Positions 8,360 to 21,456 of a DNA stretch of 64,000 nt are shown here, in pieces (within the stretch, counting starts at the first letter, position 1; each line of letters opens with the position of its first letter). The notes beneath the pieces are model-generated. The model was not told the DNA's origin. It was given only the letters and a program-made list of their open reading frames with translations, and made no database searches. The DNA is taken from contig OY781436.1 in NCBI GenBank assembly GCA_963676875.1, positions 868,001-932,000 of the forward strand, in the 5' to 3' direction. The translations under genes and the position numbers were made by a program. This DNA comes from UBA6244 sp963676875. Its GTDB lineage: Bacteria > Bacteroidota > Bacteroidia > Bacteroidales > F082.

Positions 8360-10636
8360 TTAGTTAATTAAGATCTTTTTGGTAATCGATTCTTCGCCTT
8401 TTGAAATAATGACACTATACATGCCTTGCATCAAATTGGTTAGTTCAAGGTTCACCCTATTTTCACCGGGAACAAGCGATATAGCTTTATTATAAACTAC
8501 TCTTCCGGCAAGATCAGACACTTGAATGTCATAGGTGTCTGAGCTATAGCTCTCCAAAGTAATGGTAAATTCTCCATTGTTTGGATTGGGATAAATGGAA
8601 ACAGCTTCACCATTCAGGTTCTCGTTGATACCAATAAAACCTTCGGTGGTAAAACTATTTACAGCGCTCCAACTTGAAGAATCCACAGCAGTAGTTCCAC
8701 GCACTTTCCAATAATAGATTGTGTTTCGTTCCATTTGAGAAACACATTGCAGTTCAGGCTCTTCCGTTTCAGAAATCATTGGGTCAGTGAAATCACTACT
8801 TTTCGATACCATAACTTGATATCCGGGTGAGCCCACAATGGGTTCCCAGGTAAACTTGGGACACGATGATACGTCAACCGCACCATCGGCAGGAGCCGTT
8901 AGGGTAACAACATCTTTAATATAGAATGAGTTAACCAGTGACCAATCTGACTGATCCACAGTATGTCGTGCGGCCACACGCCAGAAATATTGATCTCCAA
9001 AGTAATTGCTCACCAAATCTACAGTTGCCGTATCCGGGTAAACAACCTGAGGAGATGTAAAGTTTTCATCTGTATCAATTTCTACCACAAAATCAACTGC
9101 TCCTTCATATTTTGTCCACACCAATTCAAATGCCATGTCAACCTCTTCTTCATCACCGGGGCTAACCAAATCAACTGTTGGGCGGGTTGTCATAGACTTT
9201 ATCTGCGACCAAGCCGAGGTATCATTGCTGTGGATGGCACGCATATGGTAGTAGTAGGTTTGTCCAAACAATAAGTTAGGCGTTTCAATAGTATCACCCT
9301 TATTTACCCCAATGGAATAATTCATAAGTGCCGGGCTGTTAAACCCTACATCTGTTTTTTCGATCACGATTCCTGAAGCTCCGACAATGTTGCCAAAATT
9401 ATCTCCATAAACACTCACCGAATTCAGATCAGTAGTGGTTGCTGATGTTACCAACGACCAGCCTCCATCGTATCTAAGGAGTGTTCCTGATTTACCAACG
9501 GCATATCCATTATTGTTTTGCACGCTTACGCCAAGCAAGTCCTTATTAACTGTAGTGGAAATAAACTGCTGATACCAAGCGGCACCATCGTAGTGGAATA
9601 TCACCCCCAGTTTACCAACAACCCATCCATTATTTTCGTCCTGAAAACTGATGGCATAAAAATCCTTTGTTCCATATTCCTGACTTGTCCATGAGGCACC
9701 ATCGTAGTGGTAAATCAATTTACCTTTTCCGCAAGCCCAGAAATTGTTTTCAGCCACAGCAGCTACATCATAGATATCTGAGGTTGTTCCGCCTGTACCT
9801 GCAGTCCAAACCCCGCTATTAAAGGTGGTTACAACTCCGGCAGCACCAACGGCAACACCAGTATTAGCATCGGCAAAACTTACTCCAAAAAGCTCGGAAG
9901 TAGTTCCTGACGTTTGGGCAGACCATATGGATCCATCATAAAAGATAACGGTTCCGGCAGCTCCAACTGCATAGCCATGGGTTGCATCTACAAACCACAA
10001 GTCGTTCAAATCTTCTGTAACACCACTTTCAACTGTTGACCATGTTGTCCCATCACTATGGAGGACAACTCCACCATCACCAACAGCCCAAATATCGCCT
10101 TCATTCACCACAAAAGTGGAATTCAACGTGCTAGTTACACCACTTTCACCTTCATGCCAGGCATAGGAAGTGTCAATCTGAAATTGATATTTGGTAATTC
10201 CAGTCATTTCTTTCCATGAAACTACGGGATTCACATAAACCATTGATCCATCACTGGGAACCGAAGTAAGAACCGGCGACCATGTAATACGAAACGACCA
10301 AACTTCTGACCAATCGGAAGCTTCTTCACCGTCGAAAGCACGCACACGCCAGAAATACAAGGTGCCGAATTGCAACTCGGACATTTGCTCAGATGTAAAC
10401 TGAGTACGTGGAAAAGTAATGGCATCCGCAAAATCAGGGGTGGTGGCCAATTGGGCTTCGTAGGTAATATCCAGGGTAATTCCTGTTACGGCAAGCCAAT
10501 CAAGCATCACATCGGGCATCTGCCCGTTTTCTTCGTTGGCAGGAGCCTTGAGCGTGGGTGCATATATTTTGGTTTGGGCAGATAATGCTAACGACATTAC
10601 CAAGAGCAAACTCAAAATGGAATAAATCTTTTTCAT
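8360..10636 (-). CDS. T9SS-secreted protein with YCF48-like repeats and fibronectin-type modules
   Basis: The 758-residue protein has a signal peptide (MKKIYSILSLLLVMSLALSAQ) and an N-terminal fibronectin-like module ending YFWRVRAFDG. Next come about seven repeats of the form VGxxGxxxxYDGxxW at roughly residues 165-430, which resemble YCF48/BNR beta-propeller blades. Three further FN3-like modules, each with YYWKVR or YFWRVA, follow. The C-terminal 80 residues contain YPNPNNGEFTI, LAGRVVY and ITKKILIN, a type A sorting domain directing T9SS export and cell-surface anchoring or release. ATG at 10636 was chosen over an in-frame ATG two codons upstream. It sits 28 bp after another T9SS protein, so the two probably form one operon. 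The ligand is unknown. Confidence 0.88.
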   Translation of the reverse strand: MKKIYSILSLLLVMSLALSAQTKIYAPTLKAPANEENGQMPDVMLDWLAVTGITLDITYEAQLATTPDFADAITFPRTQFTSEQMSELQFGTLYFWRVRAFDGEEASDWSEVWSFRITWSPVLTSVPSDGSMVYVNPVVSWKEMTGITKYQFQIDTSYAWHEGESGVTSTLNSTFVVNEGDIWAVGDGGVVLHSDGTTWSTVESGVTEDLNDLWFVDATHGYAVGAAGTVIFYDGSIWSAQTSGTTSELFGVSFADANTGVAVGAAGVVTTFNSGVWTAGTGGTTSDIYDVAAVAENNFWACGKGKLIYHYDGASWTSQEYGTKDFYAISFQDENNGWVVGKLGVIFHYDGAAWYQQFISTTVNKDLLGVSVQNNNGYAVGKSGTLLRYDGGWSLVTSATTTDLNSVSVYGDNFGNIVGASGIVIEKTDVGFNSPALMNYSIGVNKGDTIETPNLLFGQTYYYHMRAIHSNDTSAWSQIKSMTTRPTVDLVSPGDEEEVDMAFELVWTKYEGAVDFVVEIDTDENFTSPQVVYPDTATVDLVSNYFGDQYFWRVAARHTVDQSDWSLVNSFYIKDVVTLTAPADGAVDVSSCPKFTWEPIVGSPGYQVMVSKSSDFTDPMISETEEPELQCVSQMERNTIYYWKVRGTTAVDSSSWSAVNSFTTEGFIGINENLNGEAVSIYPNPNNGEFTITLESYSSDTYDIQVSDLAGRVVYNKAISLVPGENRVNLELTNLMQGMYSVIISKGEESITKKILIN

Positions 10637-10664
10637 AACCATGAATTTTTTAATATCAATTGAA

Positions 10665-13610
10665 TTATTTTACGATGAATTTCTGTGAAAATTTATTGCT
10701 TCCTGCAACGGCAGAAATCACGTATGTTCCCGATCTTAAACCTGATATATCAAGCTGGATATTGTTATTTCCTTGATACACATTTTCAGTAGTTTGTAAT
10801 ACCTGACGACCAGACAAGTCATAAACATGAATTACCATGAGGTCATTCCTGTTCATATCAAATTCGATGGTAGCCGTTGAGGACACGGGATTCGGAAACA
10901 GGTGAAGGGCTGCATTGGCAGCAAAAGGTGTTTCCGGTTCATTTTCTTCAATACCAACGGGCTTACGGTAAGCATTTGATCGCATCAACCCCCTTCCGAA
11001 GGTAGCAGCATAAATAATACCGTAGTTATTTGTCCCGGGGAATACTTTCTCAATAACTTCATTTCCATTTACGAAAACAACCGTATCTTTTACTTTTGGA
11101 ACCGTTTGTTGTTGCAATTGAAATACAGGAACACTTCCCATCATTTCGTCTTGTCTTGCCCATTGCACATTTGAACCATGAATATCTTCATTAACAAAAA
11201 CACCGTGCTCCGTACCAATAATAGCCATGTTGGAATTACTCATTTCAAGAACCGAAGAATAAACGGGCATGGCAGGCAAGTTTCCTTGCTTACTGGTGAA
11301 CACGGGGGTTTGATCAAGCGCATTTTCTGTAAACAAAACGTATTGGTCATTTCCGTAGTTACCCAAAGTTACAATAACATTGTTGGGATTGTTTTGATCG
11401 ACAGCAATAGAAGTAACAACCTGTGAAATTGGTGTGGTTGTACCTGGTACGTAAAGTTGGATTTCTTGTGTACTTACGATACATGAGGAGCTATTTACAT
11501 CAGCACGTTCATAATCATAGGCCAGAGCCAGGTTAGAAATACGGTAAATTTTTCCGCCCTGACGCATACCTACGAAAAGGTGGTTGGCATCAGATGAGTA
11601 GGCCATGCATTGTGGATCGCCAATGAAATTAACGGTTGAATTAGAAATGGTAAACCATTCGGGCATTTTGTCAAACTTATGAAGGTCTTTGGTCATGGCA
11701 ACAAGGTTATCACTTGCCACAAACAATCGTGATGAAACTACATCGCAAACCTGAATGGAGTCGCCAATATACAAGGTAACATCTTGAGGTGTGGTGTAAT
11801 AAAAAGGTTGATCACTGTTCTCACTTAGTACCTGAATACGGGTACCACCTTCAATAGTATCACGTGCGTGATAATACAATGAATCGCGACTATTAGCATT
11901 ATTGAAACTTTCCCACAATGCAACGGGCGTATTGAAGAAATCTGTTGATAGAGATATGTCACCCAAGAATTGATTCGAATAGGTTGCTCCGGCATCCTCT
12001 GATCTTTCAAGCACTCCACCTGAACGACCTACCACCATAACATTTCGGTCGATGAGCGACAAAGCGCATGCCGTACCATTACCTCCAAGTACTTGCTCAC
12101 CTTGCTGAGAAGTGTTACCTGTACCAGTTATGAGGATGGATCCATTTCCTTGGGCACCACCCACTACATAATTTTCTAATCCGGAGGAAGCTACATTATA
12201 GAATTGTGTAGTGAAATAGTTTCGATTACTAGATTCAAAACGATATTCACCATTGGTGATATTACCAATCGAAATACCACCATCATTTCCTACAAAAAAG
12301 GTGTTGTCGTATCCGGGGCGGAAAGCAACTATATGCTGGCTAGCCGGAAGATAGGAAGGAATGAATGGATTGGAGAAACTTTCGGATACACTAACCCATG
12401 AATAGAAACCGGTTTCTTGCACCCGTGTACCTTCCCAAAGATTTACGCCACCTAGTAATACACGACCTGGATCATTTGGAAACACCTTTACACTATTATT
12501 GTATATACCATTACCACCAAAAATATTAATGGCGGGAGTTCCGGGTAAGATTACACGCCATGTGGCACCTTTGTCTTCAGAAAGAAAAACGCTGAATAAT
12601 GATCCAAACTTGTTGACAATACTTGCATAAACCATGTTAGGATCAGAAGGTGCATAGGCAAATTCTATTCGGCGAACATCGCCGGCTTCGGGCAAACTGA
12701 CTGAGTCGCCGGTTGATTTAAGCACAAACGAATTCAGGTCGCCGTCAATGGAAACATAACATGCATTTTCGACAACGGTTATTACACTGCCATCAGATGA
12801 AACTTTTACGTCATAAGCGTTACCGGCCAAATCAGTACCAGCAGTATCTTTAGCAATAGCCCATGAATCTCCTTTGTCAACACTATATTTCAAACCGGCA
12901 TTGGTAGCGGCATAAACAGTTCCTGAAGTTTGGTTAACATCAATTTCATTAATAAAAGCCCAATCGCTCTCCACATCGTTGAAAGTAGGTGCAGTTGCGC
13001 TTAAAAGGTCGAAATTATCTCCATCAGTAGAACGAAAAATACCCTGTCCCATAAAACCAGTTGTATAACCCATTTCGTTAAGGCCGGATATGGCATTGGA
13101 GTTGAATATTTCACCGGTTCCTGCGTAGAGGGTTCCATCAGGACCTTGAGCCAGACAACTTACGTTAAGGTTGTAGGAGGCTTGATTGAGCTTTGTCCAG
13201 GTAACGCCAATATTTGTTGATTTCCAAACACCACCCGTAACTGCTCCACCATAAATTACTGAACCATTGGCAGTTTGGTTATCAAAAAGGAGTGCGCGGG
13301 TTCTACCACCAAAATTATCAGGCCCCAACTGAGTCCAGGTCATGTCGGTATTGGCACGATCCGAATTAAAAGACTGTAATTGCTGACGCACCTTTTTATA
13401 GTCCTCCGGTGCAATAACTCCGGTTGCCTGATTATTTCTAATCGTGGCCAAATAGTCCGAAGATGATTGAATTTCTGGTACCACCGTCCCATCTTCGCTA
13501 CTCACAAAAGCGGGTCTATCGCCGCTTTTGAAATTTTCAAAACCAAAGGAAACTACTCCTAAGACAATGGTAATCAAGACTAAGCTTAAAGGTAAATTTT
13601 TTCGTTTCAT
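10665..13610 (-). CDS. Large T9SS-secreted sortilin/BNR-type beta-propeller protein
   Basis: The 981-residue protein has an N-terminal hydrophobic signal segment (residues 7-24). A long region follows with repeats such as GGVWKSTNIGVTW, GIFRSTDGDNF, YSVDKGDSW, VFLSEDKGATW and LERSEDAGATY. These are the Asp-box (SxDxGxxW) blades found in sortilin/Vps10-type and BNR propellers. The end contains LFPNPVSSTATIEF, DLSGRQVLQ and SQKFIVK, a type A T9SS sorting domain. Such propellers are usually adhesins or glycan-binding proteins, but no enzyme motif is seen and the target is unknown. It is the upstream gene of a two-gene operon. Confidence 0.88.
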   Translation of the reverse strand: MKRKNLPLSLVLITIVLGVVSFGFENFKSGDRPAFVSSEDGTVVPEIQSSSDYLATIRNNQATGVIAPEDYKKVRQQLQSFNSDRANTDMTWTQLGPDNFGGRTRALLFDNQTANGSVIYGGAVTGGVWKSTNIGVTWTKLNQASYNLNVSCLAQGPDGTLYAGTGEIFNSNAISGLNEMGYTTGFMGQGIFRSTDGDNFDLLSATAPTFNDVESDWAFINEIDVNQTSGTVYAATNAGLKYSVDKGDSWAIAKDTAGTDLAGNAYDVKVSSDGSVITVVENACYVSIDGDLNSFVLKSTGDSVSLPEAGDVRRIEFAYAPSDPNMVYASIVNKFGSLFSVFLSEDKGATWRVILPGTPAINIFGGNGIYNNSVKVFPNDPGRVLLGGVNLWEGTRVQETGFYSWVSVSESFSNPFIPSYLPASQHIVAFRPGYDNTFFVGNDGGISIGNITNGEYRFESSNRNYFTTQFYNVASSGLENYVVGGAQGNGSILITGTGNTSQQGEQVLGGNGTACALSLIDRNVMVVGRSGGVLERSEDAGATYSNQFLGDISLSTDFFNTPVALWESFNNANSRDSLYYHARDTIEGGTRIQVLSENSDQPFYYTTPQDVTLYIGDSIQVCDVVSSRLFVASDNLVAMTKDLHKFDKMPEWFTISNSTVNFIGDPQCMAYSSDANHLFVGMRQGGKIYRISNLALAYDYERADVNSSSCIVSTQEIQLYVPGTTTPISQVVTSIAVDQNNPNNVIVTLGNYGNDQYVLFTENALDQTPVFTSKQGNLPAMPVYSSVLEMSNSNMAIIGTEHGVFVNEDIHGSNVQWARQDEMMGSVPVFQLQQQTVPKVKDTVVFVNGNEVIEKVFPGTNNYGIIYAATFGRGLMRSNAYRKPVGIEENEPETPFAANAALHLFPNPVSSTATIEFDMNRNDLMVIHVYDLSGRQVLQTTENVYQGNNNIQLDISGLRSGTYVISAVAGSNKFSQKFIVK

Positions 13611-14096
13611 ACTTTATTACTTTATTATGCTCATAATTATTGACATCTTAAAAAGAAGGCACAATTTACAGCTTTTCTTAATATTTATTAACTTATTATT
13701 TAATTTTTTAATAACCGACAATTATAAGACAGCAATAAATACCAAAATGGTGCCTGATACAGGAAAAAAAGTAGCTTCTTTATATTCAGAATAAATAAGA
13801 AAATAGTTGCTATTTTGAAGCAATTGAGCTTGAAAATGGAACATTATAGAAACACAGGATAAATTTATCAACAAAGCATTATTTTCAGTGGAAAACTGAA
13901 TCAAAAAAAAGACCATCTTTACCAGACAGTCCATTATTGAGTTTCTGACAACATCCTGTTTTTCTCACTTAGTTGCATAGTATCTCATGGGTGGGCAGGT
14001 TATCCATCATATTCGTATGGTAATACCAGATTGTGGAGTGTATTTACAACTCCTGAGTTGTATTTTTATGGATTAGACAAAAAAATGCCCAAAAGC
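13611..14096. other. AT-rich intergenic stretch downstream of the rRNA operon
   Basis: No credible gene is seen; the open frames here are short and AT-driven. The only clear structure is TACAACTC-CT-GAGTTGTA at 14045-14062, an 8-bp stem followed by ATTTTT on the plus strand. The rest must hold the promoter of the 981-residue gene, but no good TAnnTTTG box was found. Confidence 0.5.
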
Positions 14097-14130
14097 AAAA
14101 AGGCTGCTCTGAGAATCAGAACAGCCTTTT
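14097..14130 (-). terminator. rRNA operon terminator
   Basis: A long hairpin (stem AAAAGGCTG, mismatch, TCTGA, with its complement) lies about 10 bp beyond the 3' end of 5S rRNA. On the minus strand the stem ends in a TTTT run. Confidence 0.88.
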
Positions 14131-14139
14131 GAATATCTT

Positions 14140-14247
<108 letters not shown>

Positions 14248-14345
14248 GGTCTTTAAAGATTAATATCCGATGATTTGGAATTAATCAATGACTAAAGGAG
14301 GAAAGTATAATTTTTTTTGCCCTTGCAAGAGTATCCTATTCGGTT

Positions 14346-17250
<2,905 letters not shown>

Positions 17251-17325
17251 TATTTTTTTAGGTGCTCTTACACCAGCAAAAAAATTATTATACTTTCTTC
17301 CAATATGTCAATGAACTCTTGTTCG

Positions 17326-17340
17326 TCCGCCTTAGGCGGA
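17326..17340. repeat. Short perfect palindrome in the 23S-tRNA spacer
   Basis: TCCGCC-TTA-GGCGGA is a 6-bp GC-rich stem in the otherwise AT-rich spacer between tRNA-Ala and 23S. It may be an RNase processing site or a copy of a dispersed palindrome. Confidence 0.5.
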
Positions 17341-17379
17341 TATATCTCAAGTTACGATGAAAACTCGATCTTGAGAAAA

Positions 17380-17456
17380 TGGTGGAGAATAAGGGAGTCG
17401 AACCCTTGACCTCTAGAATGCAAATCTAGCGCTCTAGCCAACTGAGCTAATCCCCC
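17380..17456 (-). tRNA. tRNA-Ala (anticodon TGC), CCA encoded
   Basis: The minus strand folds into a full cloverleaf: acceptor GGGGGAT with ATTCTCC (two G-U pairs), D-arm GCTCAGTTGGCTAGAGC, anticodon loop TTTGCAT reading TGC, and T-arm GGGTTCGACTCCC. The discriminator A and CCA are encoded. It lies in the 16S-23S spacer, as is usual. Confidence 0.97.
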
Positions 17457-17470
17457 GGGTCAATGTATTG

Positions 17471-17510
17471 ATTTGAAAATTTTACAATTTGAAAATTTGA
17501 AGATTGTTCT
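17471..17510. repeat. Octamer array ATTTGAAA between tRNA-Ala and tRNA-Ile
   Basis: ATTTGAAA-type units recur every 8 bp starting at 17471, 17479, 17487 and 17495, with a partial unit at 17503. The copies are ATTTGAAA, ATTTTACA, ATTTGAAA and ATTTGAAG. The array fills much of the spacer between the two tRNAs. Confidence 0.6.
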
Positions 17511-17539
17511 AAATCTTTTCTACTGTTTTTCTCAAATCC

Positions 17540-17557
17540 GGTAATTTTCAAATTACC
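17540..17557 (-). other. Perfect inverted repeat abutting the 3' end of tRNA-Ile
   Basis: GGTAATTT-TC-AAATTACC ends at the base next to the encoded CCA of tRNA-Ile. It would form a hairpin directly 3' of the tRNA in the precursor and could guide processing. Confidence 0.55.
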
Positions 17558-17634
17558 TGGTAGTCTCGCCCAGACTTGAACTGGGGACCCCTACATTATC
17601 AGTGTAGTGCTCTAACCAACTGAGCTACGAGACT
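17558..17634 (-). tRNA. tRNA-Ile (anticodon GAT), CCA encoded
   Basis: The minus strand gives acceptor AGTCTCG with CGAGACT, a D-arm with AGTTGGTTA, anticodon loop CTGATAA reading GAT, and T-arm with GTTCAAGTC. Discriminator A and CCA are encoded. It is the first tRNA after 16S. Confidence 0.97.
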
Positions 17635-17644
17635 CTGTTTTTTC

Positions 17645-17686
17645 GGTCGGTGATCGGTGATCAGGGATCAATGATCGGCGACCGGA
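17645..17686. repeat. Heptamer array GATCNNN in the 16S-tRNA-Ile spacer
   Basis: GATC occurs at 17652, 17659, 17666 and 17673, exactly 7 bp apart, flanked by imperfect units GGTCGGT (17645) and GACCGGA (17680). The outer CGGTCG and CGACCG can also pair, so the array may fold as a hairpin in the rRNA precursor. Confidence 0.7.
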
Positions 17687-17835
17687 AACCTCCCGATAGC
17701 TTACCTGTGGTTAGTATCACTATACTGTGATCCATCAGGCTTTCGCTCTCTCCATTTATTAAAAATGAAGGCCAAACCAATGTAATTTTTGTTTCATACC
17801 GTGATTGTAAAAGAAATCCTCTGTCGGAATGCTCC

Positions 17836-19358
<1,523 letters not shown>

Positions 19359-19583
19359 TTGTTTGTCCTTTTTTTCAAAAGAATATTTGTATATGCTGTT
19401 AGATCCCGACAAAGTAATTGACTTCTTTTTTTAATCTCGTCATCTAAATGACAATTGGTATTGTGTTTCCTTTACTTGGCTTGGCTTCATTATGTCTATG
19501 AACGTCTACGGTTTTATCCGCAGTTTCTTTCTTGTAATTTCCCCTCTCGCTTTCTCATCAATCTTTCGTCTCGAACGGGGCTG
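19359..19583 (-). other. rRNA leader region
   Basis: This is the 5' leader between the proximal promoter and 16S on the minus strand. No gene is seen. It should contain antitermination and RNase III processing signals, but I could not pick out a boxA with confidence. Confidence 0.6.
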
Positions 19584-19613
19584 CAAAAGTAATGCTTTTT
19601 TTATTCCAACCAA
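19584..19613 (-). promoter_or_regulatory. rRNA promoter P2 (proximal)
   Basis: On the minus strand TTG at 19613-19611, a 19-bp spacer, and TACTTTTG at 19591-19584 fit the Bacteroidota -33/-7 consensus. GC follows the -7 box, as at P1. Confidence 0.8.
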
Positions 19614-19762
19614 CTTTTTGTGAAAAAAAATTTAACTTTTTTTTGTTGGCTTTTTTCTCCTCTTTCCTTCTCCCTATTAGCACTACCCTCATCTTTCTCT
19701 ACGAACTCCCCAAATCATCTCGCTCTCGATTTCCTATCAATTATCTCGCTGAATTGGGAGTG

Positions 19763-19792
19763 CAAAAGTACTTATGTTTTTTAATTTCGCAA
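19763..19792 (-). promoter_or_regulatory. rRNA promoter P1 (distal)
   Basis: TTG at 19792-19790, a 19-bp spacer, and TACTTTTG at 19770-19763 repeat the P2 design exactly, 179 bp upstream. The AT-rich tract upstream could act as an UP-like element. Confidence 0.8.
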
Positions 19793-19928
19793 GGGTCTTA
19801 GTGAATATTTTTTGAAATAATTTGTATTCCCTTTATTATCTGAATTTTAAAAAAATATTATTTTCAAATTAATTTTAAAAGTATGGGGAACGTTGAGTGA
19901 AACGCCTCGAAAACCAATTAACATAAAC

Positions 19929-19964
19929 AAAAAAAGCTTCCTTTTGAACAAATCGAAAGGAAGC
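19929..19964 (-). terminator. Intrinsic terminator of eno
   Basis: On the minus strand GCTTCCTTT and AAAGGAAGC form a 9-bp stem with an 11-nt loop, followed by a run of seven T. It separates eno from the rRNA promoters downstream. Confidence 0.9.
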
Positions 19965-19986
19965 TCCATGGAGGTAGGTGTTATTA

Positions 19987-21276
19987 CTACCTGGTATATT
20001 TAAATGTTTTTCCGGGGAAATAAGCAGTTTCGCCTAACATTTCTTCGATGCGCAACAACTGATTGTATTTTGCGATACGGTCGGTACGGCTGGCGGAACC
20101 GGTTTTTATTTGTCCGGTATTCAAAGCCACAGCCAAATCAGCGATGGTTACGTCTTCGGTTTCTCCCGAACGGTGACTCATCACGGAAGTGTAGCTGTTG
20201 CGGGTGGCCAAATTTACGGCTTCGATGGTTTCGGTCAGGGTGCCAATTTGATTTACCTTAATTAATATGGAATTGGCAACACCTTTATCTATACCTTCTT
20301 TTAATCTGTTGGTGTTGGTTACGAACAAATCGTCGCCCACCAGCTGGATACGGTCGCCCATTTTATCGGTCATGAGCTTCCATCCATTCCAATCGTCTTC
20401 GGCCATACCGTCTTCAATTGAAACAATGGGGTACTTCTTTGTCCAGCCATCCCAATAATCAACCATTTCGGCAGGGGTTAGTTTTTCACCGGTTGACCAT
20501 TTAAGGTGATACACGTTTTCGTCGGATAAATAATACTCTGAAGATGCCGGATCGAGTGCCAGATATATATCTTCACCTGCACGATAGCCTGCTTTATCAA
20601 TTGCTTCGAGAATAACCTTTACAGCCTCTTCATTTGATTTCAGGTTGGGGGCAAATCCGCCTTCGTCGCCTACATTGGTTGAATGCCCAAGTTTTTTTAA
20701 TACGCTCTTCAGGTTATGGAAAACTTCAGCTCCCATTTGTATGGCTTCTCTAAAACTTTTGGCGCCAATGGGCATGATCATAAATTCCTGAAAATCGATA
20801 CTGTTGTCAGCATGCGACCCACCATTGATAATGTTCATCATTGGGATCGGCAGGGTACGTGCATTAACACCCCCGATATATCTGAAAAGTTGTTGGTTAG
20901 TTTCCTGTGCTGCGGCATGAGCCACGGCGAGAGACACGCCTAAGATAGCATTGGCTCCAAGTTTGGCTTTATTTGGAGTACCATCAATTTCAATCATTCG
21001 CTGATCGATTTCCACCTGATCGGTTACAAAATAACCATTCAGCTCTTCGGCCAGTATGTTATTTACATTTTGAACTGCTTTCAAAACACCTTTTCCCATG
21101 TAAACGCTTTTGTCTTCGTCGCGTAATTCAACGGCTTCGTGCACTCCTGTTGAAGCACCTGACGGAACGGCCGCTCTACCGACAATTCCTGAGGTGGTGT
21201 AAACATCTACTTCTACGGTTGGGTTTCCTCTGGAATCCAATATTTGTCTTCCATGAATACTTTGTATCTGACTCAT
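19987..21276 (-). CDS. eno: Enolase (phosphopyruvate hydratase)
   Basis: Enolase converts 2-phosphoglycerate to phosphoenolpyruvate in glycolysis and also sits in degradosome-like complexes in some bacteria. The 429 residues are full length. IHGRQILDSRGNPTVEVDV opens the N-terminal domain, SGASTG and the GDEGGFAP loop are in place, VGDDLFVTN supplies a metal aspartate, and SHRSGETED carries the conserved substrate-binding HRSGE. It lies downstream of rplQ on the same strand but behind a hairpin terminator, and has its own TACTTTTG box at 21299-21306, so it is probably expressed separately as well. Confidence 0.98.
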   Translation of the reverse strand: MSQIQSIHGRQILDSRGNPTVEVDVYTTSGIVGRAAVPSGASTGVHEAVELRDEDKSVYMGKGVLKAVQNVNNILAEELNGYFVTDQVEIDQRMIEIDGTPNKAKLGANAILGVSLAVAHAAAQETNQQLFRYIGGVNARTLPIPMMNIINGGSHADNSIDFQEFMIMPIGAKSFREAIQMGAEVFHNLKSVLKKLGHSTNVGDEGGFAPNLKSNEEAVKVILEAIDKAGYRAGEDIYLALDPASSEYYLSDENVYHLKWSTGEKLTPAEMVDYWDGWTKKYPIVSIEDGMAEDDWNGWKLMTDKMGDRIQLVGDDLFVTNTNRLKEGIDKGVANSILIKVNQIGTLTETIEAVNLATRNSYTSVMSHRSGETEDVTIADLAVALNTGQIKTGSASRTDRIAKYNQLLRIEEMLGETAYFPGKTFKYTR

Positions 21277-21298
21277 AATTTTATTTTAAAATACTCGA

Positions 21299-21306
21299 CA
21301 AAAGTA
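21299..21306 (-). promoter_or_regulatory. Candidate -7 box for eno
   Basis: TACTTTTG on the minus strand 22 bp before the eno ATG. No TTG is found at the 19-bp spacing. Confidence 0.5.
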
Positions 21307-21333
21307 GGCAAAAAAAATGCTTTCCCTTCATGT

Positions 21334-21367
21334 AAAAGAGGCATCTGATTTCTCAGACACCTCTTTT
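21334..21367 (-). terminator. Terminator at the end of the ribosomal-protein superoperon
   Basis: On the minus strand AAAGAGG...TCTGA pairs with TCAGA...CCTCTTT around a GAAA loop, then TTTTAC. It lies about 90 bp after the rplQ stop and just before the eno -7 box. Confidence 0.8.
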
Positions 21368-21456
21368 TATGCTATTCGGGTACTTTTGACTAGTACTGCG
21401 ATATTTTTACGCTGTTTAAAACGATTGCAACTGAATGCTCTCTGAAATAAGAAAGT

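Noticed and set aside
13528..13934. Two overlapping AT-rich frames beside the T9SS gene, one per strand
   Set aside because: Hydrophobic, low-complexity translation from AT-rich spacer; one overlaps the real T9SS gene start.
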